A DNA stretch of 64,000 bases from Rhizobium sp. R634 (GTDB lineage Bacteria > Pseudomonadota > Alphaproteobacteria > Rhizobiales > Rhizobiaceae): contig NZ_LOKW01000002.1 in NCBI RefSeq assembly GCF_002211305.1, positions 186,001 through 250,000 of the forward strand, read 5' to 3'. The notes under the pieces are model-generated. The model was not told the origin of the DNA and searched no databases. It saw nothing but the letters and a program-made list of their open reading frames with translations. This document shows, one piece after another, positions 53,021-62,010 of this stretch. The position numbers were made by a program, and so were the translations under genes. The number at the start of each line of letters is the position of its first letter. Within the stretch, counting starts at the first letter, position 1.

Positions 53021-54943
53021 ATGCGTTTCACCATTAAGCTCAAACTAGGCCTTGCCTTCGCAGTCATGACACTGCTTCTGATCGGCATCGCAGTTTATGG
53101 AAGCCTGAGCCTCGGCACCTTGAACGAGGCGAGCGGCAATATGATCGATGGACCGGTGCGCCGCCTGGAGCTGGCGCTCAATGCCAACATTGCCGAAGTC
53201 AACGCGATCCGCGCGCAGAAGAACGCACTGCTCTCCACCGATCATGAGACCGCCGCCGGCTTCTACAAGGAAGCCGACCAGAATTTGCAGGCCCTCTTCG
53301 ACACCATTGACGCCGGCCTTGCCATCGCCACGGCAGAAGGCAAGGTCCATTGGGAGAAGCTGCTGGCGATCGGCGGGAAATTCCGCGAAAAATCCGCCGA
53401 GCTGCAGCAGCTCGACGCAAGGGGCGACAAAGCAGGCGCGCTGGCGCTTTCGCTCGGCGATCTCAGGGTGATGACCGACGATATGGCTGGCGCGATCACT
53501 TCCCTGATCGAGATCCAGCGCAAGAGCATGCAGGCGACCGACCATGCCAACACCGAGCTTTACGACTCGACCAAGCTCATCCTCACCACGGCATCGGGTA
53601 TCGCCGTGCTCGTGGCACTCGGCGCCGCCTTGTGGATCACGCTCGGCATCAACAACGGCCTGAGGAAGATCACGAGCGTCGCAAACGCCGTGGCGATCGG
53701 CGATCTCAATCAGAAGGTCGACGTCAGGACCAATGACGAGATCAAGGATCTCATCGATACCGTCAACACCATGACCGCCAACCTCCGCGCGACGGCGGCC
53801 CTTGCCGACCAGATCGCCATGGGCGACCTGACGACCGACGCCAAGCCGCTCTCGGACAAGGATACGCTCGGCATCGCGATGCAGAGCATGATCGCCAACC
53901 TCAGGACCACCGCTGGAATCGCGGATCAGATCGCCAATGGCGATCTCACGGTGTCCCCGAAGCCGCTCTCCGACAAGGATGCCTTGGGCCTTGCGCTGGA
54001 GCAGATGGTCGAGCGGCTGCGCGGCGTCGTCGCCGACGCGATCTCGGCCGCCGAAAATGTTTCGGCCGGCAGCCAGGAGCTTTCTGCAAGTTCCGAGCAG
54101 GTGTCCCAGGGTGCCACCGAGCAGGCTGCTTCCGCCGAAGAAGCTTCCGCCTCGATGGAAGAGATGGCCTCGAACATCAAGCAGAACGCCGACAACGCGG
54201 CCCAGACGGAAAAAATCGCCCGCCAGTCGGCCAAGGATGCGGAAGCCAGCGGCGAGGCCGTCTCCCGCGCGGTCGATGCCATGCGCACGATCGCCCAGAA
54301 GATCGGCATCGTGCAGGAAATCGCCCGCCAGACCGATCTGCTCGCCCTCAACGCGGCCGTCGAAGCGGCCCGCGCCGGTGAGCACGGCAAGGGCTTTGCG
54401 GTCGTCGCTTCGGAAGTGCGCAAGCTCGCCGAACGCAGCCAGTCGGCGGCGGCCGAAATCAGCTCGATGTCGAGCGATACCGTGACGGCCGCCCAGGAAG
54501 CCGGCGAAATGCTCGGGCGCCTGGTGCCCGACATCCGCAAGACGGCCGAGCTGGTTTCGGAGATCAGTGCGGCCTGCCGCGAGCAGGATATTGGCGCGGC
54601 GCAGATCAACGAGGCGATCCAGCAGCTCGACAAGGTAACGCAGCAGAATGCCGGCGCTTCCGAGCAGATGTCGGCGACCTCGGAAGAGCTCGCCTCGCAG
54701 GCGGAAGAACTGCAGACGTCGATCGCCTTCTTCAAGGTCGACATGGCAGGGGCACGCCGCGAGCGTGCGCCGGCTGCAAAGGTCGCTGCCCGTGGCCGGG
54801 CGCAGGCAGCACCGCGCAAGCCGGCCGGCAAGGCGCCGATCAATACGGTTGCCGGTCAGCAGGCCCGTGTGAAGGGCTTTGCTCTCGACATGTCGATGGG
54901 CGGCCCCGACTCGGTCGACGAGGAGTTCAGGGAGAGCGCTTAG
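53021..54943 (+). CDS. Methyl-accepting chemotaxis protein 2 (HAMP plus two extra HAMP-like units)
   Basis: A 640-residue receptor paralogous to mcp1. I start at [20 protein letters not shown] (ATG 53021, CGGGG upstream) rather than an in-frame TTG earlier. After TM1, the sensor bundle and TM2 come HAMP1 ([20 protein letters not shown]) and two further units ([20 protein letters not shown] and [20 protein letters not shown]), then the same signalling tip as mcp1. The tail [20 protein letters not shown] is conserved. Two extra units account for its greater length. Confidence 0.95.
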   Translation: MRFTIKLKLGLAFAVMTLLLIGIAVYGSLSLGTLNEASGNMIDGPVRRLELALNANIAEVNAIRAQKNALLSTDHETAAGFYKEADQNLQALFDTIDAGLAIATAEGKVHWEKLLAIGGKFREKSAELQQLDARGDKAGALALSLGDLRVMTDDMAGAITSLIEIQRKSMQATDHANTELYDSTKLILTTASGIAVLVALGAALWITLGINNGLRKITSVANAVAIGDLNQKVDVRTNDEIKDLIDTVNTMTANLRATAALADQIAMGDLTTDAKPLSDKDTLGIAMQSMIANLRTTAGIADQIANGDLTVSPKPLSDKDALGLALEQMVERLRGVVADAISAAENVSAGSQELSASSEQVSQGATEQAASAEEASASMEEMASNIKQNADNAAQTEKIARQSAKDAEASGEAVSRAVDAMRTIAQKIGIVQEIARQTDLLALNAAVEAARAGEHGKGFAVVASEVRKLAERSQSAAAEISSMSSDTVTAAQEAGEMLGRLVPDIRKTAELVSEISAACREQDIGAAQINEAIQQLDKVTQQNAGASEQMSATSEELASQAEELQTSIAFFKVDMAGARRERAPAAKVAARGRAQAAPRKPAGKAPINTVAGQQARVKGFALDMSMGGPDSVDEEFRESA

Positions 54944-55016
54944 GGCGCTCCCGGGGGAAAGCGCATCAGCGCAATCTCCCTTCGCAATTGTCATGGGCCA
55001 GCCAGCATGGCCCGTG
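54934..55016 (+). repeat. Hairpin series in the mcp2-mcp3 spacer
   Basis: GAGCGC / GCGCTC over the mcp2 stop codon (54934-54950), GCGC / GCGC (54961-54972), and CATGGGCCA / TGGCCCGTG (54992-55016, one G-U). The first occupies the same place as the hairpin over the mcp1 stop, and GGGAAAGCGC follows in both spacers, so the spacer was duplicated with the gene. Confidence 0.6.
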
Positions 55017-55159
55017 ACGCAGGCTTTCGGCGCTTGGGGAAGCGACACGGAAGTTTATTCATGTCGTCCGTCGGTTGCGCCGGATGGAATTTCTTTGCTG
55101 CATGATGCCGCACCACTTGGACCATATTTATTGCTTCGCTCTCTGAGAGGAATATTGAG

Positions 55160-56968
55160 ATGCGTATTACGATCAAACTCAAACTCGCGGCTGCATTCGG
55201 CTTTGTCATATTGTTGCTGGTGGGCAGCGCGGCCTATGGAATATTGAGCCTCAGTTCACTGAACGATGCTGTCGGCAACCTTGTTTCCGGTCCTGCCAAA
55301 AGGCTGGAACTGGCTCTGGAAGCAAAGACCGCCGAGCTCGATGCTGTCCGCTGGCAGAAAAATGCCCTTCTCGAAATGGATCCCGAAGCCGTCAGGAAGG
55401 ACTATCAGAATGCCGCGAAGAGCGTGGACGAAATGATCGCGTTCGTGACAAGCGGCCAACAGCTCGCAACTCCCGAGGGCAAGCCGAGTTGGGACAGGCT
55501 GCTCGATCTCGCCAAACGGTTCGACGAAGGCTCCAACAGAGTTGCCTCTATCCAGGAAGGCGGCGACAGGGCAGGAGCGGTGGCGCTTTCCTCAGGAGAG
55601 GTTCGCGGCCTCGTCCTGGAGCTGGAAGACGTTTTCGAGACGCTCGTCACGCTTCAGCAGAAAGCGATGGCCCAAGCCGATAACGACACCGACATCCTCT
55701 ATAGTTCGACAAAAAATACGCTGATCGGTGTAGCGGTCGGGGCTTCCGTCATTGCTTTCGCCGCTGCGCTTTGGATCGCGCTCGGGATCAACAGCGGCCT
55801 GCGCAAGATCATGAACGTTGCCAGCGCCGTCGCGATCGGCGACCTGAACCAGAAGGTCGAGATCAGGACCAACGACGAGATCAAGGATCTGGTCAACACG
55901 ATCAATGTCATGACGGACAACCTTCGTGCTACAGCCGACATCGCTACGCAGATCGCCGGCGGCGACCTGATGGTGGCGCCGAAGCCGCTTTCGGAGAAGG
56001 ATACGCTCGGCATTGCGCTCGAGCAGATGGTCGAGCGCCTGCGTGGTGTCGTCGCCGATGCGATCGCGGCCGCCGAGAATGTTTCGGCCGGCAGCCAGGA
56101 GCTTTCGGCAAGCTCGGAACAGGTTTCGCAGGGCGCCAGCGAACAGGCGGCTTCGGCCGAAGAGGCCTCGGCCTCGATGGAAGAGATGGCCGCCAACATC
56201 AAGCAGAACGCCGACAACGCCGCTCAGACGGAAAAGATCGCCCGTCAGTCCGCCAAGGATGCCGAGATGAGCGGCGAAGCGGTGTCGCGCGCCGTACAGG
56301 CAATGCGGACCATCGCCGAGAAGATCAGCATCGTCCAGGAAATCGCCCGCCAGACCGACCTGCTGGCGCTGAACGCCGCCGTCGAAGCCGCGCGTGCGGG
56401 CGAACATGGCAAGGGGTTTGCTGTCGTCGCTTCGGAAGTGCGCAAGCTTGCCGAACGCAGCCAATCGGCCGCCGCCGAAATCAGCTCGATGTCCGGCGAC
56501 ACGGTCAAGGCTGCCCAGGACGCCGGCGACATGCTCGGCCGGCTGGTGCCCGATATCCGCAAGACCGCGGAACTGGTTGCCGAGATCAGCGCCGCCTGCC
56601 GTGAACAGGATATCGGCGCCGGCCAGATCAACGAAGCGATCCAGCAGCTCGATCGGGTGACGCAGCAGAATGCCGGCGCCTCCGAGCAGATATCTGCGAC
56701 CTCAGAAGAACTCGCAAGCCAGGCAGAAGAGCTGCAGACGTCGATCGCCTTCTTCAAGGTCGATACGGCAGGCGATCGTCAAACCCGCGTGCCGGCTGCC
56801 AGGATGAAGGCCCGCAATCCGCTACCCGCCACTGGGCGCAGCCTCGGCGGCAGGAGGCCCGCGGCCAATAGCGTCGCTGGCCAGCAAGCGCGGGCAAAGG
56901 GCTTCGCTCTCGATCTCTCCATGGGTGGTCCCGATGATGGGGACGCCGAATTCAAGGAAAGCGCCTAA
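55160..56968 (+). CDS. Methyl-accepting chemotaxis protein 3 (HAMP plus one extra HAMP-like unit)
   Basis: A 602-residue receptor, third tandem paralogue. TM1 ([18 protein letters not shown]), a four-helix-bundle sensor of about 155 residues that differs from the other two, TM2 ([20 protein letters not shown]), HAMP1 ([20 protein letters not shown]), one further unit ([20 protein letters not shown]), and the conserved signalling tip. The C-terminus [20 protein letters not shown] is the shared tail. The stop is only two bases before the second cheW. Confidence 0.95.
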   Translation: MRITIKLKLAAAFGFVILLLVGSAAYGILSLSSLNDAVGNLVSGPAKRLELALEAKTAELDAVRWQKNALLEMDPEAVRKDYQNAAKSVDEMIAFVTSGQQLATPEGKPSWDRLLDLAKRFDEGSNRVASIQEGGDRAGAVALSSGEVRGLVLELEDVFETLVTLQQKAMAQADNDTDILYSSTKNTLIGVAVGASVIAFAAALWIALGINSGLRKIMNVASAVAIGDLNQKVEIRTNDEIKDLVNTINVMTDNLRATADIATQIAGGDLMVAPKPLSEKDTLGIALEQMVERLRGVVADAIAAAENVSAGSQELSASSEQVSQGASEQAASAEEASASMEEMAANIKQNADNAAQTEKIARQSAKDAEMSGEAVSRAVQAMRTIAEKISIVQEIARQTDLLALNAAVEAARAGEHGKGFAVVASEVRKLAERSQSAAAEISSMSGDTVKAAQDAGDMLGRLVPDIRKTAELVAEISAACREQDIGAGQINEAIQQLDRVTQQNAGASEQISATSEELASQAEELQTSIAFFKVDTAGDRQTRVPAARMKARNPLPATGRSLGGRRPAANSVAGQQARAKGFALDLSMGGPDDGDAEFKESA

Positions 56969-56970
56969 AC

Positions 56971-57447
56971 ATGGCTCCAACATCTCTGGAAGCGCAATTC
57001 GTGACCTTCAGCCTCGGCGAAGAGATTTTCGCCGTGCCGGTTGAGGTCGTAAGGGAAATCCTCGACTATGCGGAAGCTTTCAAGATTCCGAACGGTCCCG
57101 ACTATCTGCTCGGCCTGCGCGATGTGCGCGGGCAGGGCGTGCCGACGATCGATCTTCGATTGAAGCTCGGCATGACGAAGACCGAGCCGACGCCGCACAC
57201 GCGGGTGCTCGTCCTCGACGTGCCGATGGAAAACCGGCTGCTGACACTGGGCCTCGTTGCCGACCGCGTCTTCGAGGTCACGCCGTTCCGGCGTGACCAG
57301 ATCGAGGCGGCGCCCGATATCGGCGTGCGCTGGCGTTCGGACTATATTGCCGGCGTCGTTCGCCGTGAAAACGGCTTTGTCGTCATCATCGATCTCGCGC
57401 GGCTCTTGTCGCGCGAGGACGCCTCGGCATTGCAATCGGCGGCCTGA
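56971..57447 (+). CDS. cheW: Chemotaxis coupling protein CheW (second)
   Basis: A 158-residue CheW: FVTFSLGEEIFAVPVEVVRE, LLGLRDVRGQGVPTIDLRLK, TRVLVLDVPMENRLLTLGLV and DYIAGVVRRENGFVVIIDLA. Shorter at the N-terminus than the first CheW and clearly divergent from it. It starts two bases after mcp3, without an independent strong ribosome binding site (AAGGAAAGC at the end of mcp3), so it is probably translationally coupled to mcp3. Confidence 0.95.
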   Translation: MAPTSLEAQFVTFSLGEEIFAVPVEVVREILDYAEAFKIPNGPDYLLGLRDVRGQGVPTIDLRLKLGMTKTEPTPHTRVLVLDVPMENRLLTLGLVADRVFEVTPFRRDQIEAAPDIGVRWRSDYIAGVVRRENGFVVIIDLARLLSREDASALQSAA

Positions 57448-57476
57448 CCGCGCGTCAACCCGGAGTACTGCGTTTT

Positions 57477-58334
57477 ATGAGTATGGCAGCAGCGGTGGAA
57501 ACCCAATTGCCGGGCGACCGGATCAGCAAGCGCAATTTCGACAAGCTTGCCCGGTTCATCTACGACTATAGCGGCATCAAGATGCCGCCGACCAAGCTGA
57601 CGATGCTCGAAGGGCGGCTGCGACGCCGCCTTCGGGCAACCAATCATGCAACCTTCGACGATTATTGCGACTTCCTGTTCGATCAGGACGGTCTTGCCCA
57701 GGAAGCCGTCTACCTGATCGATGTGGTGACGACCAACAAGACCGACTTCTTCCGGGAAGCCAAGCATTTCGACTACATGCAGACGGTGGCGCTGCCGACG
57801 ATTGCCAATAGCGGCGTGCGCACCATCCGCACCTGGAGCTCGGCCTGCTCGACGGGCGCCGAACCCTATACGATGGCGATGGTGCTGGCGGAATTTGCGG
57901 AAACCCGCAACGACGTTTCCTACAGCGTGCTTGCCACCGACCTTTCCACCGACGTGCTGCAGACGGCGCGCCGGGGCATTTATCCGGAAGACCTGATCGC
58001 GCCCGTGCCGCGCGATCTGCAGCGCAAATATGTGCTGGTCGCCAAGCAGCCGGGCCGCAGGGAGGTGCGCATAAATCCGAAGCTGCGCGGCAGGGTGGGC
58101 TTTGCCCGGATGAACCTGATGGACGAGAAATATCCGGTCGGCGACTTGATGAACATCATCTTCTGCCGCAACGTGCTGATCTACTTCGACAAGCAGACCC
58201 AGGCCGGCGTGCTCAACCGCCTCTGCGATTGCCTGGCGAAGGGCGGCTATATGTTCATCGGCCATTCCGAGTCGATCACCGGCTTCGACCTGCCGCTGAA
58301 GCAGGTCTCGAACACGGTGTTCCAGCGTATCTAG
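57477..58334 (+). CDS. cheR: Chemoreceptor methyltransferase CheR
   Basis: A 285-residue enzyme that methylates receptor glutamates with S-adenosylmethionine. N-terminal helical domain ([34 protein letters not shown]) and a SAM-binding domain with [39 protein letters not shown] and [16 protein letters not shown]. An ATG three codons later is an alternative start. The short beta-subdomain that recognises NWETF tethers is not obvious, in line with the absence of that tether in the three receptors. Confidence 0.96.
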   Translation: MSMAAAVETQLPGDRISKRNFDKLARFIYDYSGIKMPPTKLTMLEGRLRRRLRATNHATFDDYCDFLFDQDGLAQEAVYLIDVVTTNKTDFFREAKHFDYMQTVALPTIANSGVRTIRTWSSACSTGAEPYTMAMVLAEFAETRNDVSYSVLATDLSTDVLQTARRGIYPEDLIAPVPRDLQRKYVLVAKQPGRREVRINPKLRGRVGFARMNLMDEKYPVGDLMNIIFCRNVLIYFDKQTQAGVLNRLCDCLAKGGYMFIGHSESITGFDLPLKQVSNTVFQRI

Positions 58335-58342
58335 AGGCATTT

Positions 58343-59440
58343 ATGCGCAAAAAAATCCGTGTTCTGATCATCGACGATTCCGCCAGCATCCGTCAGACGC
58401 TGACGCATGTGCTGGAGCAGGATCCCGATATCGAGATCATGGGAGTGGCCTCCGACCCTTTCGTGGCGGCTCGCAAGCTTCTGGAGGAGGTTCCCGATGT
58501 CATCACGCTCGATGTCGAGATGCCGCGCATGGACGGCATCACTTTCCTCCGCAAGCTGATGGCGCAGCGGCCGATCCCGGTCGTCATGTGCTCGTCGCTG
58601 ACCGAAGCGGGCTCGCAAACCCTGATCCAGGCGCTGGAGGCCGGTGCCGTCGACGTCATTCTGAAATCGAAGATCGGAGCCGCCGACAGTCTGTCCGATG
58701 ATGCGATACGCATTCGCGAAATCGTCAAGAGCGCCTCGCATGCACGGCTTACCACCGTCCGCCGTGCCGCTGGAACCGTCCGCTCCGCTTCGGCCGAGGG
58801 GCCGGCCAAGAAGTTGACGGCGGATGCGATGCTGCCGCCGCCGACGGGAAAGGCGATGGCGAAGACGACCGAGATGGTCGTCTGCGTCGGCGCCTCCACT
58901 GGCGGTACGGAGGCGCTGCGCGAATTCCTGGAGGAATTGCCCGCCAATGCGCCCGGCATGGTGATCGTCCAGCATATGCCGGAGAGATTCACCGACGCTT
59001 TCGCCAAACGGCTGAACGGGCTCTGCGAGGTCGAGGTCAAGGAAGCTGTAGACGGCGACCCGGTGCTGCGCGGGCATGTGCTGATTGCGCCCGGCGATAA
59101 ACATACGCTGCTGGAACGCCAGGGCGCACGCTATTATGTGAGCGTGAAGACCGGACCGCTGGTGTCGCGTCACCGGCCTTCCGTCGACGTGCTGTTCCGC
59201 TCGGCGGCGCGCTCGGCCGGTTCGAATGCCATGGGCATCATCATGACCGGCATGGGTGACGATGGCGCGCGCGGCATGCTGGAAATGCATCAGGCCGGCG
59301 CTTACACGGTAGCACAGGACGAGGCGAGTTCGATTGTATTCGGCATGCCGAAGGAAGCGATCGCCAAAGGCGGCGTCGATCGCATCCTTCCGCTCGATCA
59401 GATCGCTCGTGAAGTGATGCTGACACAGCAGAGGTTCTGA
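58343..59440 (+). CDS. cheB: Chemotaxis protein-glutamate methylesterase CheB
   Basis: A 365-residue enzyme: N-terminal receiver ([20 protein letters not shown]; phospho-Asp in [13 protein letters not shown]), a linker of about 60 residues, and the methylesterase domain with catalytic Ser in [16 protein letters not shown], His in [15 protein letters not shown] and Asp in [12 protein letters not shown]. It removes methyl groups from receptors when phosphorylated by CheA. The ATG lies eight bases after the cheR stop. Last gene of the operon; no cheD follows. Confidence 0.97.
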   Translation: MRKKIRVLIIDDSASIRQTLTHVLEQDPDIEIMGVASDPFVAARKLLEEVPDVITLDVEMPRMDGITFLRKLMAQRPIPVVMCSSLTEAGSQTLIQALEAGAVDVILKSKIGAADSLSDDAIRIREIVKSASHARLTTVRRAAGTVRSASAEGPAKKLTADAMLPPPTGKAMAKTTEMVVCVGASTGGTEALREFLEELPANAPGMVIVQHMPERFTDAFAKRLNGLCEVEVKEAVDGDPVLRGHVLIAPGDKHTLLERQGARYYVSVKTGPLVSRHRPSVDVLFRSAARSAGSNAMGIIMTGMGDDGARGMLEMHQAGAYTVAQDEASSIVFGMPKEAIAKGGVDRILPLDQIAREVMLTQQRF

Positions 59441-59465
59441 GATCGGTTTCGAGCGGAACGGACCG

Positions 59466-59508
59466 AACCGGCGGCATCGAAGGATGCGGCCGGTTGGATT
59501 ATCTTTTT
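59466..59508 (+). terminator. Probable terminator of the chemotaxis operon
   Basis: Long stem with outer arms AACCGG / CCGGTT and inner arms GCATC / GATGC (one mismatch between), loop GAAG, at 59466-59495, with TTTTT eight bases further on. It lies 25 bases after cheB. Confidence 0.6.
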
Positions 59509-59516
59509 GTCCCGGA

Positions 59517-60257
59517 TCAGGCGAGGTAACCGCCGTCGATCGTCAGGCTGGCGCCGGTGACGAAGCCGGCTTCGGCGCTCGCGAGGTAAGCGGCAAGTCC
59601 GGCTATCTCCCGGTCTTCGCCCAAGCGACCGAGTGCCATCAGCGGCTTGAGCCGTTCGTGGTCATCCTCATGAGGGTTCATGTCGGTCTGGGTGGGGCCG
59701 GGCTGGATATTGTTCACGGTGATGCCGCGCGGGCCGAGATCGCGGGCAAGACCGCGCGTCATGGAAGCGATCGCGCCTTTCGTCATGCTGTAGACGGCGG
59801 ACGTCGGAAAGCCGCTGCGCTCAGCGGTGACGCTGCCGATGGTGATGATGCGGCCACCGTGCTTCATATGCCTTGCCGCTGCCTGGATGCCCACGAAGGC
59901 CGCCCGGACATTGATGGCGAACATGCGGTCGAAATCCTCCAGCGAATATTCCTCGAGCGGGTTGAGGATGAGGATGCCGGCATTGCTGACGAGAATATCG
60001 AGACCGCCGAAATGTTCGACCGTCAGTTCAACGGCGTGCTGCACTGCTTTCGTATCGGCGCTATCGGCATGGATCGACAGGGTCTTGCTGCCCGCCATTG
60101 CCAGTTCGTCGACGATCTTCTTCGCCTTGTCTTGCGAACTTGCATAAGTGAAAGCGACCGCGGCGCCGTCGGCAGCGAGCCTTCGCACGATGGCAGCGCC
60201 GATGCCGCGCGAGCCGCCGGTGACCAGAGCAACCTTGCCGGAAAGTGATTGAGACAT
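59517..60257 (-). CDS. Short-chain dehydrogenase/reductase
   Basis: A 246-residue NAD(P)-dependent oxidoreductase of the classical SDR group: TGGSRGIG cofactor motif, LDILVSNAGILI, catalytic Ser in ITIGSVTAERSG, YSMTKGA (YxxxK), and the C-terminal block FVTGASLTIDGGYLA. It follows a TetR gene on the same strand by 72 bases; TetR-linked SDRs of this kind are usually induced by a small electrophile or xenobiotic, but the substrate here is not known. Confidence 0.94.
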   Translation of the reverse strand: MSQSLSGKVALVTGGSRGIGAAIVRRLAADGAAVAFTYASSQDKAKKIVDELAMAGSKTLSIHADSADTKAVQHAVELTVEHFGGLDILVSNAGILILNPLEEYSLEDFDRMFAINVRAAFVGIQAAARHMKHGGRIITIGSVTAERSGFPTSAVYSMTKGAIASMTRGLARDLGPRGITVNNIQPGPTQTDMNPHEDDHERLKPLMALGRLGEDREIAGLAAYLASAEAGFVTGASLTIDGGYLA

Positions 60258-60276
60258 GAGACTTCCTTTCTATTTT

Positions 60277-60292
60277 GGATCATTTAGTCTAG
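60277..60292. promoter_or_regulatory. Candidate TetR operator before the SDR gene
   Basis: GGATCATTTAGTCTAG on the plus strand, in the 72-base spacer between tetR and the SDR gene. It agrees in 10 of 16 positions with the site before tetR (60930-60945). Confidence 0.4.
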
Positions 60293-60329
60293 AATTGGGC
60301 ATGCGAATTCCAGCCGGCGCCTTACTTCG

Positions 60330-60908
60330 TCAGCGGAGGCTTCTGATGGCCATTCGTGCGATGCCGCGAAGTGTTTCGGGCGAAGCGCCGTTACGGGCGC
60401 TTACCTTCATGCCCGACAGGGTGGCGCCGAGAAAGTGGACGGCATCGGCCATGTCGACATCCGTTGCGAGGTCTCCGGCGTTGCGCGCCTCGCCAAGCAA
60501 GGTCTCCATCGCCGCGCGAAGCGCATGGCCGGCACTGTCGGTCAAGGCTGCGACCTCCTTGTCGGTGCGGCCGAATTCGCAGATGGCGCTGACGCCGAGG
60601 CAGCCGCGGCGGGCCTCGGCAGCGGGACGGGAGGCGAAGGCCACGAGTGCGCCTTCCAGCGCTTCGATCGGCTTGGCCTCGCGGCGCAGATCGGCCAGAA
60701 TCTTGCCGATGCTATCGGCGTTATAGCGCTTCAGCGCTTCGAGATAGAGGCCGCGCTTATCGCCGAAAGTATCATACATGCTCTGCCGGCTGATCTTCAT
60801 CGCCGTCAGCAGTCGGTCCGTCGAAGTGCCTTCATAACCATGTTCGGAAAACATGCCGATGGCGGCATGAAGGGCGGTGTCGCGATCGAATTCCTTATGT
60901 CGTGCCAT
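60330..60908 (-). CDS. TetR family transcriptional regulator
   Basis: A 192-residue repressor: N-terminal helix-turn-helix ALHAAIGMFSEHGYEGTSTD, RLLTAMKISRQSMYDTFGDK and RGLYLEALKRYN, followed by a helical ligand domain with a Cys (GCLGVSAICEFG) of the TetR_C group. The start MARHKEFDRD lacks a clear ribosome binding site; the frame stays open up to 61070. It is upstream of the SDR gene on the same strand, and similar dyads lie before both genes, so it probably controls both. Confidence 0.9.
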   Translation of the reverse strand: MARHKEFDRDTALHAAIGMFSEHGYEGTSTDRLLTAMKISRQSMYDTFGDKRGLYLEALKRYNADSIGKILADLRREAKPIEALEGALVAFASRPAAEARRGCLGVSAICEFGRTDKEVAALTDSAGHALRAAMETLLGEARNAGDLATDVDMADAVHFLGATLSGMKVSARNGASPETLRGIARMAIRSLR

Positions 60909-60929
60909 AGGAGGGTTGCTAGCATTTCC

Positions 60930-60945
60930 GGACTGATTTGTCCAG
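60930..60945. promoter_or_regulatory. Candidate TetR operator before tetR
   Basis: GGACTGATTTGTCCAG, containing GGAC-N6-GTCC (60930-60943), 22 bases upstream of the tetR ATG. Likely autoregulatory site; compare 60277-60292. Confidence 0.45.
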
Positions 60946-61122
60946 AATAAATTAACCGCATGCAACACTGCACGTCTGCCATGTGCGCCTCCCCTTGAAA
61001 TTTCCCCGATTTTGTGGTCTTGAGGCCGCCAATCTTTGCAGCGCTGCCTGTCATGCATGTTCAGGGACATTTCCCGCCCCTGGCAGCGCGCGCCTCATAT
61101 CAGTCCCAAGGAAAATGCGCAG

Positions 61123-61923
61123 ATGGCCCGTTCAGCTCTTCTCAATGTCATGGTTCAGGCTGCCCTCAAGGCAGGAAAATCGCTGGGGCGTGATTTCGGC
61201 GAAGTGCAGAACCTGCAGGTTTCCGTGAAGGGACCTGGCGATTTCGTTTCCACCGCCGACCGCAAGGCCGAGAAGATCGTTCGGGAAGAGCTGCTCAAGG
61301 CGCGTCCGACCTATGGCTTCCTCGGTGAGGAAGGCGAGGAGATCAAGGGCACGGACGGCGCGCATCGCTGGATCGTCGATCCGCTCGACGGCACGACCAA
61401 TTTCCTGCACGGCATTCCGGCCTTTGCGGTTTCGATCGCGCTCGAGCGCAATGGCGAGATCGTCGCGGCGGTCGTCTTCAATCCGGCGACGGACGAGCTT
61501 TTCACTGCCGAGCGCGGCGGCGGCGCCTTCCTCAACGACCGGCGTCTGCGCGTCGCCGCGCGCCGGGCACTGTCGGACTGCGTCATCGGCTGCGGCGTGC
61601 CGGCGCTCGGCAAGCGCAATCACGGCAAGTTCCTGGTCGAACTCCGCCACGTGATGGGCGAAGTGGCCGGCATCCGCCGGCTCGGCTCGCCGACGCTCGA
61701 TCTTGCCTATGTCGCCGCCGGCCGTTTCGATGGTTTCTGGGAAGCGGAGCTTGCCCCCTGGGACATGGCGGCGGGCATCCTGCTTATCCGCGAAGCCGGC
61801 GGTTTCGCCACCGACTGGGACGGCGGAACGGCCATTTTGGAGAGCGGCGCAATCGTCGCCGGCAACGAAGCCATCCACAAGGCGCTGATCGAGGTCATCA
61901 AGCGGCCGATCCCTGCCAAGTGA
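61123..61923 (+). CDS. Inositol monophosphatase family protein (SuhB-like)
   Basis: A 266-residue Mg-dependent, lithium-sensitive-type phosphatase. The start MARSALLNVMVQAALKAGKS has AAGGAAAATGCGC upstream. Metal ligands are in FLGEEGEEIKG, WIVDPLDGTTNFLHG and APWDMAAGILLIREAGG, all intact. Family members hydrolyse inositol phosphates, and SuhB also acts in RNA processing in E. coli. Which role applies cannot be read from context; the next gene starts 87 bases downstream. Confidence 0.94.
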   Translation: MARSALLNVMVQAALKAGKSLGRDFGEVQNLQVSVKGPGDFVSTADRKAEKIVREELLKARPTYGFLGEEGEEIKGTDGAHRWIVDPLDGTTNFLHGIPAFAVSIALERNGEIVAAVVFNPATDELFTAERGGGAFLNDRRLRVAARRALSDCVIGCGVPALGKRNHGKFLVELRHVMGEVAGIRRLGSPTLDLAYVAAGRFDGFWEAELAPWDMAAGILLIREAGGFATDWDGGTAILESGAIVAGNEAIHKALIEVIKRPIPAK

Positions 61924-62010
61924 GCTGACAAAATCCGTCTGTTGTAAACTCACGGTTTTCAGCCCGGCATACTTCAATTCGGCACAATGTTGCTCTAGTC
62001 TCCGCCAGCA

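Noticed and set aside
51123..55048. Two long antisense open frames (over 600 codons each) under mcp1 and mcp2
   Set aside because: They mirror each other only because the receptor genes are paralogues. No independent ribosome binding sites or motifs.
51900..56760. Near-identical receptor signalling regions as a possible assembly duplication
   Set aside because: The sensor domains, linkers and HAMP counts differ clearly, and silent differences are scattered through the shared parts, so these are old paralogues.
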